Shown: in pieces, positions 45,598-55,618 of the stretch | How positions within the stretch are numbered: position 1 is the first letter of the stretch | Layout of the letters: every line of letters starts with the position of its first letter | NCBI RefSeq assembly: GCF_900105325.1 | Contig: NZ_FNSU01000004.1 | Location: 248,001-312,000, forward strand | Direction: 5' to 3' | Length of the DNA stretch: 64,000 bases | Origin: Pseudomonas marginalis | Lineage (GTDB): Bacteria > Pseudomonadota > Gammaproteobacteria > Pseudomonadales > Pseudomonadaceae | Made by a program: the position numbers and the translations under genes | The notes under the pieces: generated by a model | What the model was told of the DNA's origin: nothing | The model's database searches: none | The model's input: only the letters and a program-made list of their open reading frames with translations

Positions 45598-48500
45598 ATG
45601 CAATGGATTTTCATGCTGATTGGCCTGGTGCTCGGCTGGACGCTCGATGAGTCGTTCTATGATGCGGGCATTGGTGCGCTGTTGGGGTTGGGCATTGGCC
45701 AGGCGATTCGCCTGTCGAAGCTGGCGGCCCAGGCGCAGCAACAGGCTGTTCAGTTGGAAGCCACGCAGAAGGCGTTGATCGCCCTGGGTGAGCGCCTGCG
45801 GCAACTGGAAGTACCCACGCCGACACGCACTGTCATCGTCGAGCCGCCTGTCCCTGAGGTGGCACCTGTCGCCAAGGCGCCTGAACTGGTGTGGGAGCTG
45901 CCGGCTGAATTGACGCCTGTCGCCATGGTCGCCGAACCGAGCCAGCCCTTGCCGGATGACGTCTGGACGCCTGCCCCGACGCCACGCCCGCCTCAAGAAC
46001 CTGCCGCTCCCCGTGGCCCCAACCTGATCGAACGCGCCATCAGCGGCGCACGCAATTGGCTGTTTGGTGGCAACACCGTGCTGCGTGTCGGCGTGGTGCT
46101 GCTGTTTCTCGGCCTGGCGTTCCTGCTGCGCTACGCCACCGAAGGTATGGTGGTGCCGATCGAACTGCGTTACGCCGGCGTTGCGGCGGCGGCCCTTGGC
46201 CTGTTGGGCCTGGGCTGGTGGCTGCGGCTGCGCAACAGCAACTACGGCTTGATGCTGCAAGGCACCGGGATCGCGGTGCTGTACCTGACGGTGTTTGCCG
46301 CGATGCGCCTGCACCCGTTGATCGACCCGAGCGCGGCGCTGGGCCTGCTGGTGGCGGTCACGGTGTTCTCGGCGATCCTGGCGATTACCCAGGATGCGCT
46401 GGGACTGGCCTGTGCGGCAGCGCTCGGCGGCTTCGCGGCGCCGATCCTCACGTCCACCGGCGCCGGTAATCATGTCGCGCTGTTCAGTTATTTTGCCCTG
46501 CTCAATGCCGGTATCCTCGCCATCGCCTGGTTCAAGGCCTGGCGCCTGCTCAACCTGATCGGCTTTGTCGGCACCTTCGGTATCGGCTTTGCCTGGGGCA
46601 TGCGTTCCTATACGCCTGAGTTGCTGTGGAGTACCGAGCCGTTCCTGATCCTGTTTTTCCTGATGTACCTGGCTATCGGCCTGTTGTTCGCCCGGCGCAA
46701 ATTGCGGGAGATGGGCGACGCCCCCGAAGGTCGCGATGCGTTGTTGCGCTGGTCGGCGGCCAAGGGCGATTACGTTGATGGCAGCATGCTGTTCGGCCCG
46801 CCGCTGGTGGGGTTTGGCCTGCAGTTCGCGCTGGTGCAGCACCTTGAGTTCGCCGCAGCATTCAGCGCGCTGGGCCTGGGCATCCTCTACATGGGCCTGG
46901 CCCGCGTGCTCAATGGCGGGCGCGCCTTGCTGCTGGCGGAAACCTGCCTGGCCCTGGGGGTGATCTTTGCCAGCCTGGCGATTCCCCTGGGCCTCGATGC
47001 GCGTTGGACCGCAGCCGCCTGGGCGGTGGAAGGTGCCGGGATCTTCTGGCTCGGCTTGCGCCAGCAGCGGCCGTTGGCGCGGGCATTTGGCCTGTTGCTG
47101 CAATTGGGCTCGGCGCTGGCGTTTCTCAGTGAGCTGCGCATCGGCGAACACACGCTGCTGGAGGGGGCGCCCCTCGGGGCGTTGCTGCTGGGCGCGGCGT
47201 TGCTGTTCAGCTTCGACCAACTGCGCAGGGCCGCGACGGAGCAGGCGGCGGAGTGGGAGCGCAAGGGCCTGCCGGTTCTGGCCAGCCTCGGCCTGGCCTT
47301 TGTGTACCTGCTCGCGCCGCTGTTGTTGCTGACTCAAGGCACTGCCATCAGTTGGGCGCTCGCCGGCCTGGCGACCCTGTTCATCGGCTTGCGGATTGGC
47401 TCGCGCACCTTCCTGTTCACGGCGTTTGCCGTGCAACTGCTGGGCGGGGCGTTGTTCCTGCTGCGCTTGCAAGGCGGCGACTCGGCAGCGGTATTCAACG
47501 CCGGCTGGAGCGGCCTGCTCAGCGCGTCGTTGATCGGCCTGGCGTTGATCGGCGGCATGCTGCTGGCGGCGCGCGATGACATGGTGCGCAGCGATGTACG
47601 GCTGTTGCGCGGGCTGTCCGTGGTGCTGCTGGCCGGGTTGGTGCTGATCAATCTTGCCGTGCTGTTTGTACTGCCATGGGAAAGCGCCAGCGGTGTGTGG
47701 GCGGCCAGTGGGTTGTTGATCATCTGGTTGAGCCTGTACCTGCAACAGCGCGTCAGTTTCGTGTTCGGGTTACTGCTGCAAGTGATCGGCGGCGCGTCGT
47801 TCCTGCTGGCGGTGCCGGAGCTGCTCGGGCCTTTGGCCAGCGAGGGCCTGCGTCCCCTGGGGCATAGCGGGTTCTGGACACCGATGGTGTTGGGCCTGGC
47901 CGCCTTGATCGGTGCCTGGCGCCTGCAGCGTGAACCCCATGCGCCGGTGTTTGCCGTACTCAAGCTGCAACGCCTGTCGGACCTGCTGCTGGTGTGGGGC
48001 GCGGCGTGGTGGGCGTTGGCGCTGATCGCTGAAGTGCTGCGGTTTATACCCGATGAGCTGCGGGGTGCGCTCCTGCTGGGTAGTGCGGCGGTCAGCGTGG
48101 CGATCTGGGCGTTGCTCGCGACGCGCCTGCGCTGGGCGTCCCTGGGCATGCTCTGCACCCTGTTGATGCCGGCGGCGGGGATGGTATTGCTGGTGTCTGC
48201 GCATAATTATTACCACCCGGCAGCGCACTACGGCTGGCTGGCCTGGCTGGCGGTGTTCGGGGTGCATTTCATCGCGCTGCGGCGTTTGGCGACGCTGGTG
48301 CCGGCCACCGTCCTGAGCGTTGCTCACGTGTTGGGTTGCTGGATGCTGATCGGCGTATTGGCGCTGGAGCTGCGCTACGGCCTGTTGTTGCTGTCGAGCG
48401 AATACAACGCCTGGCGCTGGCTGGGCTGGGCAATCCTGCCAAGTCTGTACCTGGTGCTGGCTGCTGCACCGCGTCGCTGGCCGTGGCCGGTGTCGGCGTA

Positions 48501-49113
48501 TCCACGGGAATATCGAGTGCTGGCGGCACTCCCATTGGCGGTGCTGATGCTGGGCTGGTTCTGGCTGGCGAATACCTTCAGCGACGGCACGGCCAGGCCG
48601 CTGCCCTATGTGCCGTTGCTCAACCCGCTGGACCTCGGCTTGCTGTTTGCGCTGCTGGGCGTGTACCTGTGGTCGCGCAGCGTGGCGCCGCAACGCGGGC
48701 CGCGTGCTGAATTGATCGCCCAAGGCATTGCCGGTATTTCGCTGTTCGCGTTCTTTACGGCCCTGGTGATGCGCACCGCACACCACTGGGGCGGCGTGCC
48801 GTTCCATCTGGATGGGTTGCTGGAATCGATGTTGGTGCAAGCCGGCCTGTCGATTGTCTGGACCCTGATCGCCCTCGGCCTGATGATCGGCGGTCACCTG
48901 CGCCATCGTCGCGAAGTGTGGCTGATCGGCGCGGCGCTGATCGCGGTGGTGGTGGCCAAGCTGTTCTTTGTCGAGCTGAGCAACCGTGGCGGCCTGGCGC
49001 GGATCGTGTCGTTTATCGGCGTGGGCGGGTTGTTGCTGGTGGTGGGCTACTTTGCGCCGCTGCCGCCCAAGCGTGCCGAACCTGTGTTGGACACTGAAGG
49101 AGCATCCTCTTGA
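45598..49113 (+). CDS. DUF2339 polytopic membrane protein
   Basis: 1171 residues; N-terminal membrane helix, a soluble Pro-rich linker (about 80-140) and then about 27 hydrophobic segments continuing to the C-terminus. DUF2339 family (signature in NLIERAISGARNWLFGGNTVLRVGVVLLFLGLAFLLRYA, residues about 140-180). Function unknown; such proteins are widespread in Pseudomonas and Vibrio. The stop overlaps the start of the DUF3999 gene, so the pair is coupled. Confidence 0.9.
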   Translation: MQWIFMLIGLVLGWTLDESFYDAGIGALLGLGIGQAIRLSKLAAQAQQQAVQLEATQKALIALGERLRQLEVPTPTRTVIVEPPVPEVAPVAKAPELVWELPAELTPVAMVAEPSQPLPDDVWTPAPTPRPPQEPAAPRGPNLIERAISGARNWLFGGNTVLRVGVVLLFLGLAFLLRYATEGMVVPIELRYAGVAAAALGLLGLGWWLRLRNSNYGLMLQGTGIAVLYLTVFAAMRLHPLIDPSAALGLLVAVTVFSAILAITQDALGLACAAALGGFAAPILTSTGAGNHVALFSYFALLNAGILAIAWFKAWRLLNLIGFVGTFGIGFAWGMRSYTPELLWSTEPFLILFFLMYLAIGLLFARRKLREMGDAPEGRDALLRWSAAKGDYVDGSMLFGPPLVGFGLQFALVQHLEFAAAFSALGLGILYMGLARVLNGGRALLLAETCLALGVIFASLAIPLGLDARWTAAAWAVEGAGIFWLGLRQQRPLARAFGLLLQLGSALAFLSELRIGEHTLLEGAPLGALLLGAALLFSFDQLRRAATEQAAEWERKGLPVLASLGLAFVYLLAPLLLLTQGTAISWALAGLATLFIGLRIGSRTFLFTAFAVQLLGGALFLLRLQGGDSAAVFNAGWSGLLSASLIGLALIGGMLLAARDDMVRSDVRLLRGLSVVLLAGLVLINLAVLFVLPWESASGVWAASGLLIIWLSLYLQQRVSFVFGLLLQVIGGASFLLAVPELLGPLASEGLRPLGHSGFWTPMVLGLAALIGAWRLQREPHAPVFAVLKLQRLSDLLLVWGAAWWALALIAEVLRFIPDELRGALLLGSAAVSVAIWALLATRLRWASLGMLCTLLMPAAGMVLLVSAHNYYHPAAHYGWLAWLAVFGVHFIALRRLATLVPATVLSVAHVLGCWMLIGVLALELRYGLLLLSSEYNAWRWLGWAILPSLYLVLAAAPRRWPWPVSAYPREYRVLAALPLAVLMLGWFWLANTFSDGTARPLPYVPLLNPLDLGLLFALLGVYLWSRSVAPQRGPRAELIAQGIAGISLFAFFTALVMRTAHHWGGVPFHLDGLLESMLVQAGLSIVWTLIALGLMIGGHLRHRREVWLIGAALIAVVVAKLFFVELSNRGGLARIVSFIGVGGLLLVVGYFAPLPPKRAEPVLDTEGASS

Positions 49114-50465
49114 TCGGTAAGTTGAGCGTGGTCGTGCTGGGCATGTGTACGACGTTGTCGGTGTGGGCGCAGGAAACGCCGGCCGACTTCAGCAGCCAGG
49201 TGCCGCTGAGCGTCAGCGGCAACGGCCCCTGGTATCGCCTTGAGTTGCCCTTGGCCGTGCAACTGAATGCGCGCCAGGCTGACCTCAGCGATGTGCGGGT
49301 GTTTAACGCTGCCGGTGAACCCCAGGCCTACGCGCTGTCGCGTCAAGCGTCGCAACGCACCGAAAGTCGTGAAGTCACCGACGTGAAGTGGTTCCCGCTG
49401 TACGCCGCCGACACCCAGGCAACCTTGCCCGGTGTGGTGATGAAAACCACGGCCGAAGGCACCCTGGTGGAAATCAAACCGTCCACCGCACCCAAGCCCG
49501 GCAAGCAGGTGCTGCGTGGCTGGGTGCTCGATGCCAGTAAAATCAAGGCGCCGTTGCAGCAGTTGAGCCTGGACTGGAGCCGCGAGCAGGAGGGCTTCCA
49601 GCGCTTCAGCATTGAAGCCAGTGATGACTTGCAGCACTGGCAATCCTGGGGGGATGGGCAAGTGGCGCGTTTGTCGTTTGCCGACGAGCGGGTCGAGCAG
49701 CATGACGTCAGTTTGCCGGGCCAGTCCGCGCGTTACCTGCGCCTGGTGTGGAAGGGGCAGGCGGCACCGTTGCTGACCTCGGCCAGGTTGGCCAGTGCCA
49801 CCAGCAGCAGCCTGCCGCTGCCGCTGGTATGGTCGCAGCCGCTCTCGGGCACGCGGCTCAAGGCGGGTGAGTACAGCTGGAAGTTACCTGCAGGGCTGAG
49901 CGTCGAACGTTTGCGTATCGAGTTGAAGCAGCCCAATACGCTGGCGCCGGTGACCCTGGCGGGGCGACGTGACAGCAATCAAGCCTGGCAGCCGCTGAGC
50001 AATGGTCTGCTCTACCGCCTGACCCAGAATGGCCAGGACGTGGTGCAGGACGAGTTGCAACTGCCCGGCCAGACGGTCGCCGAACTCAAGTTGCAGGTCG
50101 ACGAGCGCGGCGGTGGCCTGGGCGTCGAAGCGCCGGCCCTGCACTTCGCGGTGCGCGCCACGCAGTTGGTGTTCCTGGCGCGGGGCGAGCCGCCGTTCAC
50201 GCTGGCGCTGGGGAATGCTTCGGTGAAGGCGGCGAACCTGCCGTTGTCGACGCTGATCCCGGATTACACCGCCGAGCGCCTCAACACCTTGGGACAGGCC
50301 AAGGTGGCCGGGGCCGTCGCGGTCACTTCGCCAGCGGTCCCTGCGGCTGTCGACAGCGGGCCGAACTGGAAAAAACTCGGACTCTGGGCCGTATTACTGC
50401 TCGGCGTGGCGGCGCTGGGAGGCATGGCCTACAGTTTGCTGCGCAAGCCGCCGGAGGCACGTTAA
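49110..50465 (+). CDS. DUF3999 family periplasmic/membrane-anchored protein
   Basis: 451 residues. Starts with TTG (MIGKLSVVVLGMCTTLSVWAQE), a signal peptide; AGGAG lies seven bases upstream, and the TTG overlaps the previous stop. A large periplasmic beta-rich region (about 25-410) with a galactose-binding-like pattern SRYLRLVWKGQ is followed by one C-terminal membrane segment (LWAVLLLGVAALGGMAYSLL). DUF3999. It probably forms a complex with the DUF2339 protein, since the two are encoded together. Confidence 0.87.
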   Translation: MIGKLSVVVLGMCTTLSVWAQETPADFSSQVPLSVSGNGPWYRLELPLAVQLNARQADLSDVRVFNAAGEPQAYALSRQASQRTESREVTDVKWFPLYAADTQATLPGVVMKTTAEGTLVEIKPSTAPKPGKQVLRGWVLDASKIKAPLQQLSLDWSREQEGFQRFSIEASDDLQHWQSWGDGQVARLSFADERVEQHDVSLPGQSARYLRLVWKGQAAPLLTSARLASATSSSLPLPLVWSQPLSGTRLKAGEYSWKLPAGLSVERLRIELKQPNTLAPVTLAGRRDSNQAWQPLSNGLLYRLTQNGQDVVQDELQLPGQTVAELKLQVDERGGGLGVEAPALHFAVRATQLVFLARGEPPFTLALGNASVKAANLPLSTLIPDYTAERLNTLGQAKVAGAVAVTSPAVPAAVDSGPNWKKLGLWAVLLLGVAALGGMAYSLLRKPPEAR

Positions 50466-50575
50466 ATAAAGTCCATGAACTCTATTGGGTTTAAATCCTC
50501 TGATAGGAGGAAATACACCCCCGACTCGCGTTAAACTGCGCGGGTTTTTAGCCCCCCCCTTCATCGGAGCCTTCC

Positions 50576-51586
50576 ATGTCCCGCGTTACCTTGAGTCGCT
50601 ATTTGATTGAGCAGACCCGCAGCAACAACACGCCTGCCGATCTGCGCTTCCTTATCGAAGTGGTGGCGCGTGCTTGCAAGGAAATCAGCCACGCCGTGTC
50701 CAAAGGCGCATTGGGTGGTGTCCTGGGCAGCATGGGCACTGAAAACGTGCAGGGCGAAGTGCAGAAGAAGCTCGACGTGATTTCCAACGAAATCCTGCTC
50801 GAAGCCAACGAATGGGGCGGTCACCTGGCCGGCATGGCGTCCGAAGAAATGGACAATGCCTACCAGATCCCGGGCAAATACCCGAAGGGCGCCTACCTGC
50901 TGGTGTTCGACCCACTGGACGGTTCGTCCAACATCGACATCAACGCCCCGGTCGGCACCATCTTCTCGGTACTGCGTTGCCCGAACGAATACCTGAGCCA
51001 GAACGAAGCCCTGAACGAAAAGGCCTTCCTGCAGCCGGGCACTGAGCAGGTCGCTGCCGGCTACGCGATCTACGGCCCACAGACCATGCTGGTGCTGACC
51101 CTGGGCGATGGCGTCAAAGGCTTCACCCTGGACCGTGAAATGGGCAGCTTCGTCCTCACCCATGAAGACATCACCATTCCGGCTTCCACCCAGGAATTCG
51201 CGATCAACATGTCCAACCAGCGCCACTGGGAAGAGCCGGTCAAGCGCTATGTGAACGAGTTGATGGAAGGCGAAGAAGGCCCGTTGAAGAAGAACTTCAA
51301 CATGCGTTGGGTCGCGGCGATGGTGGCCGACGTACACCGTATCCTGACCCGTGGCGGCCTGTTCATGTACCCACGCGACAGCCGCGAGCCGTCCAAACCG
51401 GGCAAACTGCGCCTGATGTACGAAGCCAACCCGATGTCCTTCCTGGTAGAACAGGCGGGCGGTGCGTCCACCGACGGCCACCAGCGCATCCTCGATATCC
51501 AGCCCGACGGCTTGCACCAGCGTGTGGCGGTGTTCCTGGGTTCCAAGGAAGAAGTTGAGCGTGTGACCGCCTACCACAAGAAGTAA
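50576..51586 (+). CDS. fbp: Fructose-1,6-bisphosphatase, class I
   Basis: 336 residues. [21 protein letters not shown] (metal-binding DPLDGSS), [21 protein letters not shown] and [23 protein letters not shown] are class I hallmarks. Gluconeogenesis. The start [16 protein letters not shown] has GGAG before it. A strong terminator follows. Confidence 0.96.
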   Translation: MSRVTLSRYLIEQTRSNNTPADLRFLIEVVARACKEISHAVSKGALGGVLGSMGTENVQGEVQKKLDVISNEILLEANEWGGHLAGMASEEMDNAYQIPGKYPKGAYLLVFDPLDGSSNIDINAPVGTIFSVLRCPNEYLSQNEALNEKAFLQPGTEQVAAGYAIYGPQTMLVLTLGDGVKGFTLDREMGSFVLTHEDITIPASTQEFAINMSNQRHWEEPVKRYVNELMEGEEGPLKKNFNMRWVAAMVADVHRILTRGGLFMYPRDSREPSKPGKLRLMYEANPMSFLVEQAGGASTDGHQRILDIQPDGLHQRVAVFLGSKEEVERVTAYHKK

Positions 51587-51636
51587 GCTGCGGCGATAAG
51601 TGAACGGCGTTGTTGTGAGCCGGTTCACCCTTAAAG

Positions 51637-51674
51637 AAGCCCCGAAACGTTTCAGCGTTTTCGGGGCTTTTTTG
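51637..51674 (+). terminator. Rho-independent terminator of fbp
   Basis: AAGCCCCGAAACG / CGTTTTCGGGGCTT with a short loop and TTTTTTG. Clear. Confidence 0.9.
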
Positions 51675-51762
51675 TTTTCGTTCGTCGGGAACCAGACACC
51701 TCTTTTCCCTTCTAAGCTTCTGGCAGATACCCAAGCTGCTTCGTCCCTCCAGGAGTTATTCC

Positions 51763-52017
51763 ATGTCGTTACGCCGTCTCGCTTTGCTGGCCTTTTGCGT
51801 GCTGTTGGCCGCTTGCAGCAAGGTCAATCAAGAAAACTACGCAAAGTTGTCGGCCGGCATGCCTAAGGCCGAGGTGGAGTCGCTGCTGGGCAAGCCGACC
51901 GATTGTTCCGGCGCACTGGGCATGTCCAGCTGCACATGGGGCGATAAAAACAGCTTTATCAGCGTTCAATATGCCGGTGACAAAGTTCTGATGTTTTCCG
52001 GGCAAGGCCTGAAGTAA
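51763..52017 (+). CDS. Small lipoprotein, BamE/SmpA-like
   Basis: 84 residues with signal and lipobox (LLAACSKVNQ, Cys18). The rest, NYAKLSAGMPKAEVESLLGKPTDCSG, resembles the small beta-fold domain of BamE-like lipoproteins, with the GMPKAEVESLLGKP segment typical. One disulphide is possible (Cys48, Cys56). Outer-membrane or periplasmic; function not proven. Thirty bases before the lipocalin. Confidence 0.75.
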   Translation: MSLRRLALLAFCVLLAACSKVNQENYAKLSAGMPKAEVESLLGKPTDCSGALGMSSCTWGDKNSFISVQYAGDKVLMFSGQGLK

Positions 52018-52047
52018 ACCGGGGCGAAAGCCTGCGGGAGAAGAAGA

Positions 52048-52617
52048 ATGATGCGTTTTGTTTTGTTCCTTTGCGCCAGCCTGTTTTTGGCGGGCTGCGC
52101 CAGCCATTCTGGCGACGATCTGCAACCCAAGACAGCGAGCAACGTCAACCTCAAGCGTTACCAGGGCACCTGGTATGAGTTGGCTCGATTGCCGATGTAC
52201 TTCCAGCGCAACTGCGCGCAGTCCGAAGCCCGCTACACATTGCTGCCTGATGGCGATATGTCGGTATTCAACCGCTGCCTCACCACCGAGTGGAAGTGGG
52301 AAGAAGCCAAGGGCACGGCCACGCCGCAGGTGCCTGGCAAGACCGACAAGCTCTGGGTGGAATTCAACAACTGGTTTACGTCACTGCTGCCAGGCGTCGC
52401 CAAGGGCGATTACTGGGTGCTGTACGTCAGCGATGACTACAAGACCGCCATCGTCGGCAGCCCGAGCCGGCGCTATATGTGGATCCTGTCGCGCACGCCG
52501 ACGGTCAGTGCGGACACCCGTGAAGACCTTTTGAGCAGGGCGCGGCAGCAAGGGTATGACACCACGCGGTTGATCTGGCGCACGTCGGATAAGCAGATGG
52601 CGAAGACTTCGCAATAA
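52048..52617 (+). CDS. blc: Outer membrane lipoprotein lipocalin Blc
   Basis: 189 residues. Lipobox LFLAGCASH (Cys17). Lipocalin motifs: YQGTWYELARLPMYFQRNC (GxW), YWVLYVSDDYKTAIVGSPSRRYMWILSR (TDY and R). Bacterial lipocalins bind lysophospholipids at the outer membrane. Start could be 52048 or the next codon 52051. Confidence 0.9.
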   Translation: MMRFVLFLCASLFLAGCASHSGDDLQPKTASNVNLKRYQGTWYELARLPMYFQRNCAQSEARYTLLPDGDMSVFNRCLTTEWKWEEAKGTATPQVPGKTDKLWVEFNNWFTSLLPGVAKGDYWVLYVSDDYKTAIVGSPSRRYMWILSRTPTVSADTREDLLSRARQQGYDTTRLIWRTSDKQMAKTSQ

Positions 52618-52641
52618 CCCAGGATCACTACAGATCCAATT

Positions 52642-52727
52642 GTGGGAGGGGGCTTGCTCCCGATAGCGGTGTATCAGCAGATTATTTCTAGCTGACACAC
52701 CGCAATCGGGAGCAAGCCCCCTCCCAC
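52642..52727. repeat. Intact REPIN (GTGGGAGGGGG family)
   Basis: 86 bp, GTGGGAGGGGGCTTGCTCCC left, its inverse right, with GATAGCGGTG / CACACCGCAATC inner arms. Lies after blc and before hutF (convergent). Confidence 0.9.
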
Positions 52728-52746
52728 ATTTGTTATGTGTTGCCTG

Positions 52747-54111
52747 TCAGCTCAGCAAATCTCTCAAGACTTCAGTGAACGCCCGGTTGCTTTCTTCCTC
52801 GCCGGCATGCCGCCCATCGCGCACCACCCACTTGCCGTTCACCAGCACATCGCGCACCTGCCGATCACCGCCGGCAAACAGCCAGCGATTGAGAATCCCA
52901 TCCTCGCTGGCAGTCGCCAGGTAGGGATCGTTACCGTCCAGCACAATCCAATCCGCACGCTTGCCCACTTCCAGTCGACCTATCGGCTGCCCCAGCGCTT
53001 GTGCGCCGCCGTCCAGCGCCGCATCGAACAACGTACGGCCGACCATCGGCTGGTCGCTGCGATACAAGCGATTGCGCCGTTGATCGCGCAGGCGTTGGCC
53101 GTATTCCAGCCAGCGCAGTTCTTCCACCACGCTCAGTGATACATGGCTGTCGGAACCGATGCCCAGGCGTCCGCCCTGGGCGAGGAAATCCACGGCCGGG
53201 AAAATCCCGTCGCCCAGGTTGGCTTCGGTGGTCAGGCACAAGCCGGCAATCGCGCGGCTCGTGGCCATGCGTGTCACTTCTTCCGGGTTGGCATGGGTGG
53301 CGTGCACCAGGCACCAGCGCTCATCGACCTCGGCGTTGTCGTACAGCCATTGCAACGGGCGTTTGCCGCTCCAGGCCAGGCAGTCGTCGACTTCCTTTTG
53401 CTGTTCGGCGATATGGATATGCACAGGGCACGTCTTGTCGCTGGCGGCCAATACTTCATTGATCTGCTGTGGTGTAACCGCGCGCAGGGAGTGGAAGCAC
53501 AAGCCCAGTTGCTGCGCCGGTTGCGCCGCGAGGATCGGTTTGAGGCGCGCCTGCAGGTCCAGGTAGTTTTGGGTGCTGTTGATAAACCGTCGCTGGCCCT
53601 CATTGGGCGCCTGGCCGCCGAACCCGGAGTGGGTATAGAGCACCGGTACCAGCGTCAGCCCGATACCGCTGCTCGCTGCGGCTTGGCTGATCTGCCGCGA
53701 CAGTTCCGTGCGGTCGGCGTACGGCTGACCGCTGACGTCATGATGCACGTAGTGGAATTCGGCCACCGAGGTGTAGCCGGCCTTGAGCATCTCCATGTAC
53801 AGCTGGCGGGCAATCACCTGCAGTTGCTCCGGGCTGATCTTGCCGACCATGCGGTACATCAGGTCGCGCCAGGTCCAGAAACTGTCATTCGGGTTGCCGG
53901 CCACTTCGGCCAACCCGGCCATGGCGCGCTGAAAGGCGTGGGAGTGCAGGTTCGGCATGCCCGCCAATACCGGGCCCCTGAGCCGTTCGGCACCGTCTGC
54001 GCTGGCGTTGGCCTCAACCTGTGTCAGCAGGCCATCGGCGCTGACTTCAAGACGTACATCGTTGGCCCATCCACTAGGCAGCAGCGCGCGTTCGGCAAAG
54101 AAAGCGGACAT
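52747..54111 (-). CDS. hutF: Formimidoylglutamate deiminase
   Basis: 454 residues, amidohydrolase fold. Metal ligands NLHSHAFQR (His-x-His, about 55-57), HIHIAEQ (His), HATH and SDSHVS (Asp) are all present. Converts formiminoglutamate to formylglutamate and ammonia, the Pseudomonas five-step route. Divergent from hutC; a HutC-type palindrome lies in between. Usual length. Confidence 0.95.
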   Translation of the reverse strand: MSAFFAERALLPSGWANDVRLEVSADGLLTQVEANASADGAERLRGPVLAGMPNLHSHAFQRAMAGLAEVAGNPNDSFWTWRDLMYRMVGKISPEQLQVIARQLYMEMLKAGYTSVAEFHYVHHDVSGQPYADRTELSRQISQAAASSGIGLTLVPVLYTHSGFGGQAPNEGQRRFINSTQNYLDLQARLKPILAAQPAQQLGLCFHSLRAVTPQQINEVLAASDKTCPVHIHIAEQQKEVDDCLAWSGKRPLQWLYDNAEVDERWCLVHATHANPEEVTRMATSRAIAGLCLTTEANLGDGIFPAVDFLAQGGRLGIGSDSHVSLSVVEELRWLEYGQRLRDQRRNRLYRSDQPMVGRTLFDAALDGGAQALGQPIGRLEVGKRADWIVLDGNDPYLATASEDGILNRWLFAGGDRQVRDVLVNGKWVVRDGRHAGEEESNRAFTEVLRDLLS

Positions 54112-54140
54112 GATTAGAGCACCCCGGTCGTGTGTTTATT

Positions 54141-54150
54141 TGTATATACA
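54141..54150. promoter_or_regulatory. HutC operator between hutF and hutC
   Basis: TGTATATACA, matching TGTA-N2-TACA, the HutC-site reported in P. fluorescens SBW25 (from memory). Positioned 30 nt upstream of hutF and 70 nt upstream of hutC, so it can serve both. Confidence 0.65.
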
Positions 54151-54219
54151 TATACAGACGTTTGCCTGCTCGGTAAACTCCGGCAATCTATGCATCTTTT
54201 CCCCTTGCAAGGATTCCCT

Positions 54220-54969
54220 GTGCCGACTCCGCCCGCCAAGTCTTCACTGGCTGCCCACATGGACGAAAGTCCGGCGCCCTTGTATGCCCGCGTCAAACAG
54301 ATGATCAGCCAGCAGATCCTCAACGGCAACTGGCCGCCCCATTACCGCGTACCGTCGGAGAGCGAACTGGTCAGCCAGTTGGGCTTCAGCCGCATGACCA
54401 TCAACCGTGCCCTGCGCGAGCTTACCGCCGAAGGTTTGCTGGTGCGCATGCAAGGTGTCGGTACGTTCGTCGCCGAGCCCAAGAGCCAGTCGGCGCTGTT
54501 CGAAGTGCACAACATTGCCGATGAGATCGCCTCCCGCGGTCATCGGCATACCTGCCAGGTCATCACCCTGGGCGAAGAGGCTGCCGGTTCCGAGCGCGCC
54601 GTCGCCCTGGAAATGCGCGAAGGCGGGCGGGTGTTCCACTCGTTGATCGTGCATTACGAAAACGATATTCCCGTGCAAATCGAGGACCGTTTCGTCAACG
54701 CCCTAGTCGCGCCGGAGTACCTGCAACAGGACTTCACCCTGCAAACCCCCTATGCCTATCTCAACCAGGTGGCGCCGTTGACCGAAGGCGAGCATGTGGT
54801 CGAAGCGATTCTCGCCGACGTTGCCGAGTGCAAGTTGCTGCAGATCGAGCCGAGCGAGCCGTGCCTGTTGATTCGCCGGCGTACCTGGTCCGGTCGTCAG
54901 CCGGTGACTGCCGCGCGTTTGATCCACCCCGGCTCCCGCCACAGCCTGGAAGGACGGTTCAGTAAATGA
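54220..54969 (+). CDS. hutC: Histidine utilisation repressor HutC
   Basis: 249 residues from a GTG start (54220) with AAGGA seven bases upstream; longer frames lack both. N-terminal GntR winged HTH (PLYARVKQMISQQILNGNWPP, SELVSQLGFSRMTINRALRELTAEGLLVR in part) and UTRA ligand domain from about 90 (FHSLIVHYENDIPVQIEDRFV). Represses hut genes; urocanate releases it. Its stop overlaps the hutD start (ATGA). Confidence 0.95.
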   Translation: MPTPPAKSSLAAHMDESPAPLYARVKQMISQQILNGNWPPHYRVPSESELVSQLGFSRMTINRALRELTAEGLLVRMQGVGTFVAEPKSQSALFEVHNIADEIASRGHRHTCQVITLGEEAAGSERAVALEMREGGRVFHSLIVHYENDIPVQIEDRFVNALVAPEYLQQDFTLQTPYAYLNQVAPLTEGEHVVEAILADVAECKLLQIEPSEPCLLIRRRTWSGRQPVTAARLIHPGSRHSLEGRFSK

Positions 54970-55526
54970 GTGCAGTAAAAGTCTGGCGCGCCGCCGATTA
55001 CGCGCGCATGCCGTGGAAAAACGGCGGCGGCAGTACCGAAGAAATCACCCGCGATGCCGGCGAGGGCCTGGAAGGCTTCGGCTGGCGCCTGTCGATTGCC
55101 GATATCGGCGAGTCTGGCGGGTTTTCCACCTTTGCCGGCTACCAGCGCGTGATCACCGTGATCAAAGGCGCAGGCATGGTGCTGACCGTGGATGGCGAGG
55201 AGCAGCGCGGGTTGTTACCGCTGCAACCGTTCGCCTTCAAAGGCGACAGCCAGGTTTCATGCCGCTTGATTACCGGGCCGATCCGCGACTTCAACCTGAT
55301 CTACTCGCCCCAGCGTTACCATGCGCGGTTGCAGTGGGTGGATGGTGTGCAACGGTTTTTCAGCACGGCGCAGACGGTGCTGGTGTTCAGTGTGGCGGAT
55401 GAAGTGAAGGTGCTGGACGAGGTACTGGGCCATCACGATTGCCTGCAAGTGGACGGTAACAGCGGTCTGCTGGATATTTCCGTCACGGGTCGCTGCTGCA
55501 TCATCGAACTGACCCCGCGGGGTTAA
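54966..55526 (+). CDS. hutD: HutD family protein
   Basis: 186 residues, double-cupin HutD fold (MPWKNGGGSTEEITR, WRLSIADIGESGGFSTFAGYQR). Thought to bind formiminoglutamate or urocanate and limit hut expression; no catalytic activity known. Coupled to hutC. REPIN follows six bases after the stop. Confidence 0.93.
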   Translation: MSAVKVWRAADYARMPWKNGGGSTEEITRDAGEGLEGFGWRLSIADIGESGGFSTFAGYQRVITVIKGAGMVLTVDGEEQRGLLPLQPFAFKGDSQVSCRLITGPIRDFNLIYSPQRYHARLQWVDGVQRFFSTAQTVLVFSVADEVKVLDEVLGHHDCLQVDGNSGLLDISVTGRCCIIELTPRG

Positions 55527-55531
55527 AAAAT

Positions 55532-55618
55532 GTGGGAGGGGGCTTGCTCCCGATAGCGGTGGATCAGTGGGTATATCCTGGGCTGACACACCGCAATCGG
55601 GAGCAAGCCCCCTCCCAC
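55532..55618. repeat. Intact REPIN (GTGGGAGGGGG family)
   Basis: 87 bp, same arms as the REPIN at 52642. Lies between hutD and the hutU promoter. Confidence 0.9.

Noticed and set aside
45436..47745. Long minus-strand frame opposite the DUF2339 gene
   Set aside because: Gln/Arg-rich low-complexity translation, no domain; mirror of a GC-rich membrane protein gene.
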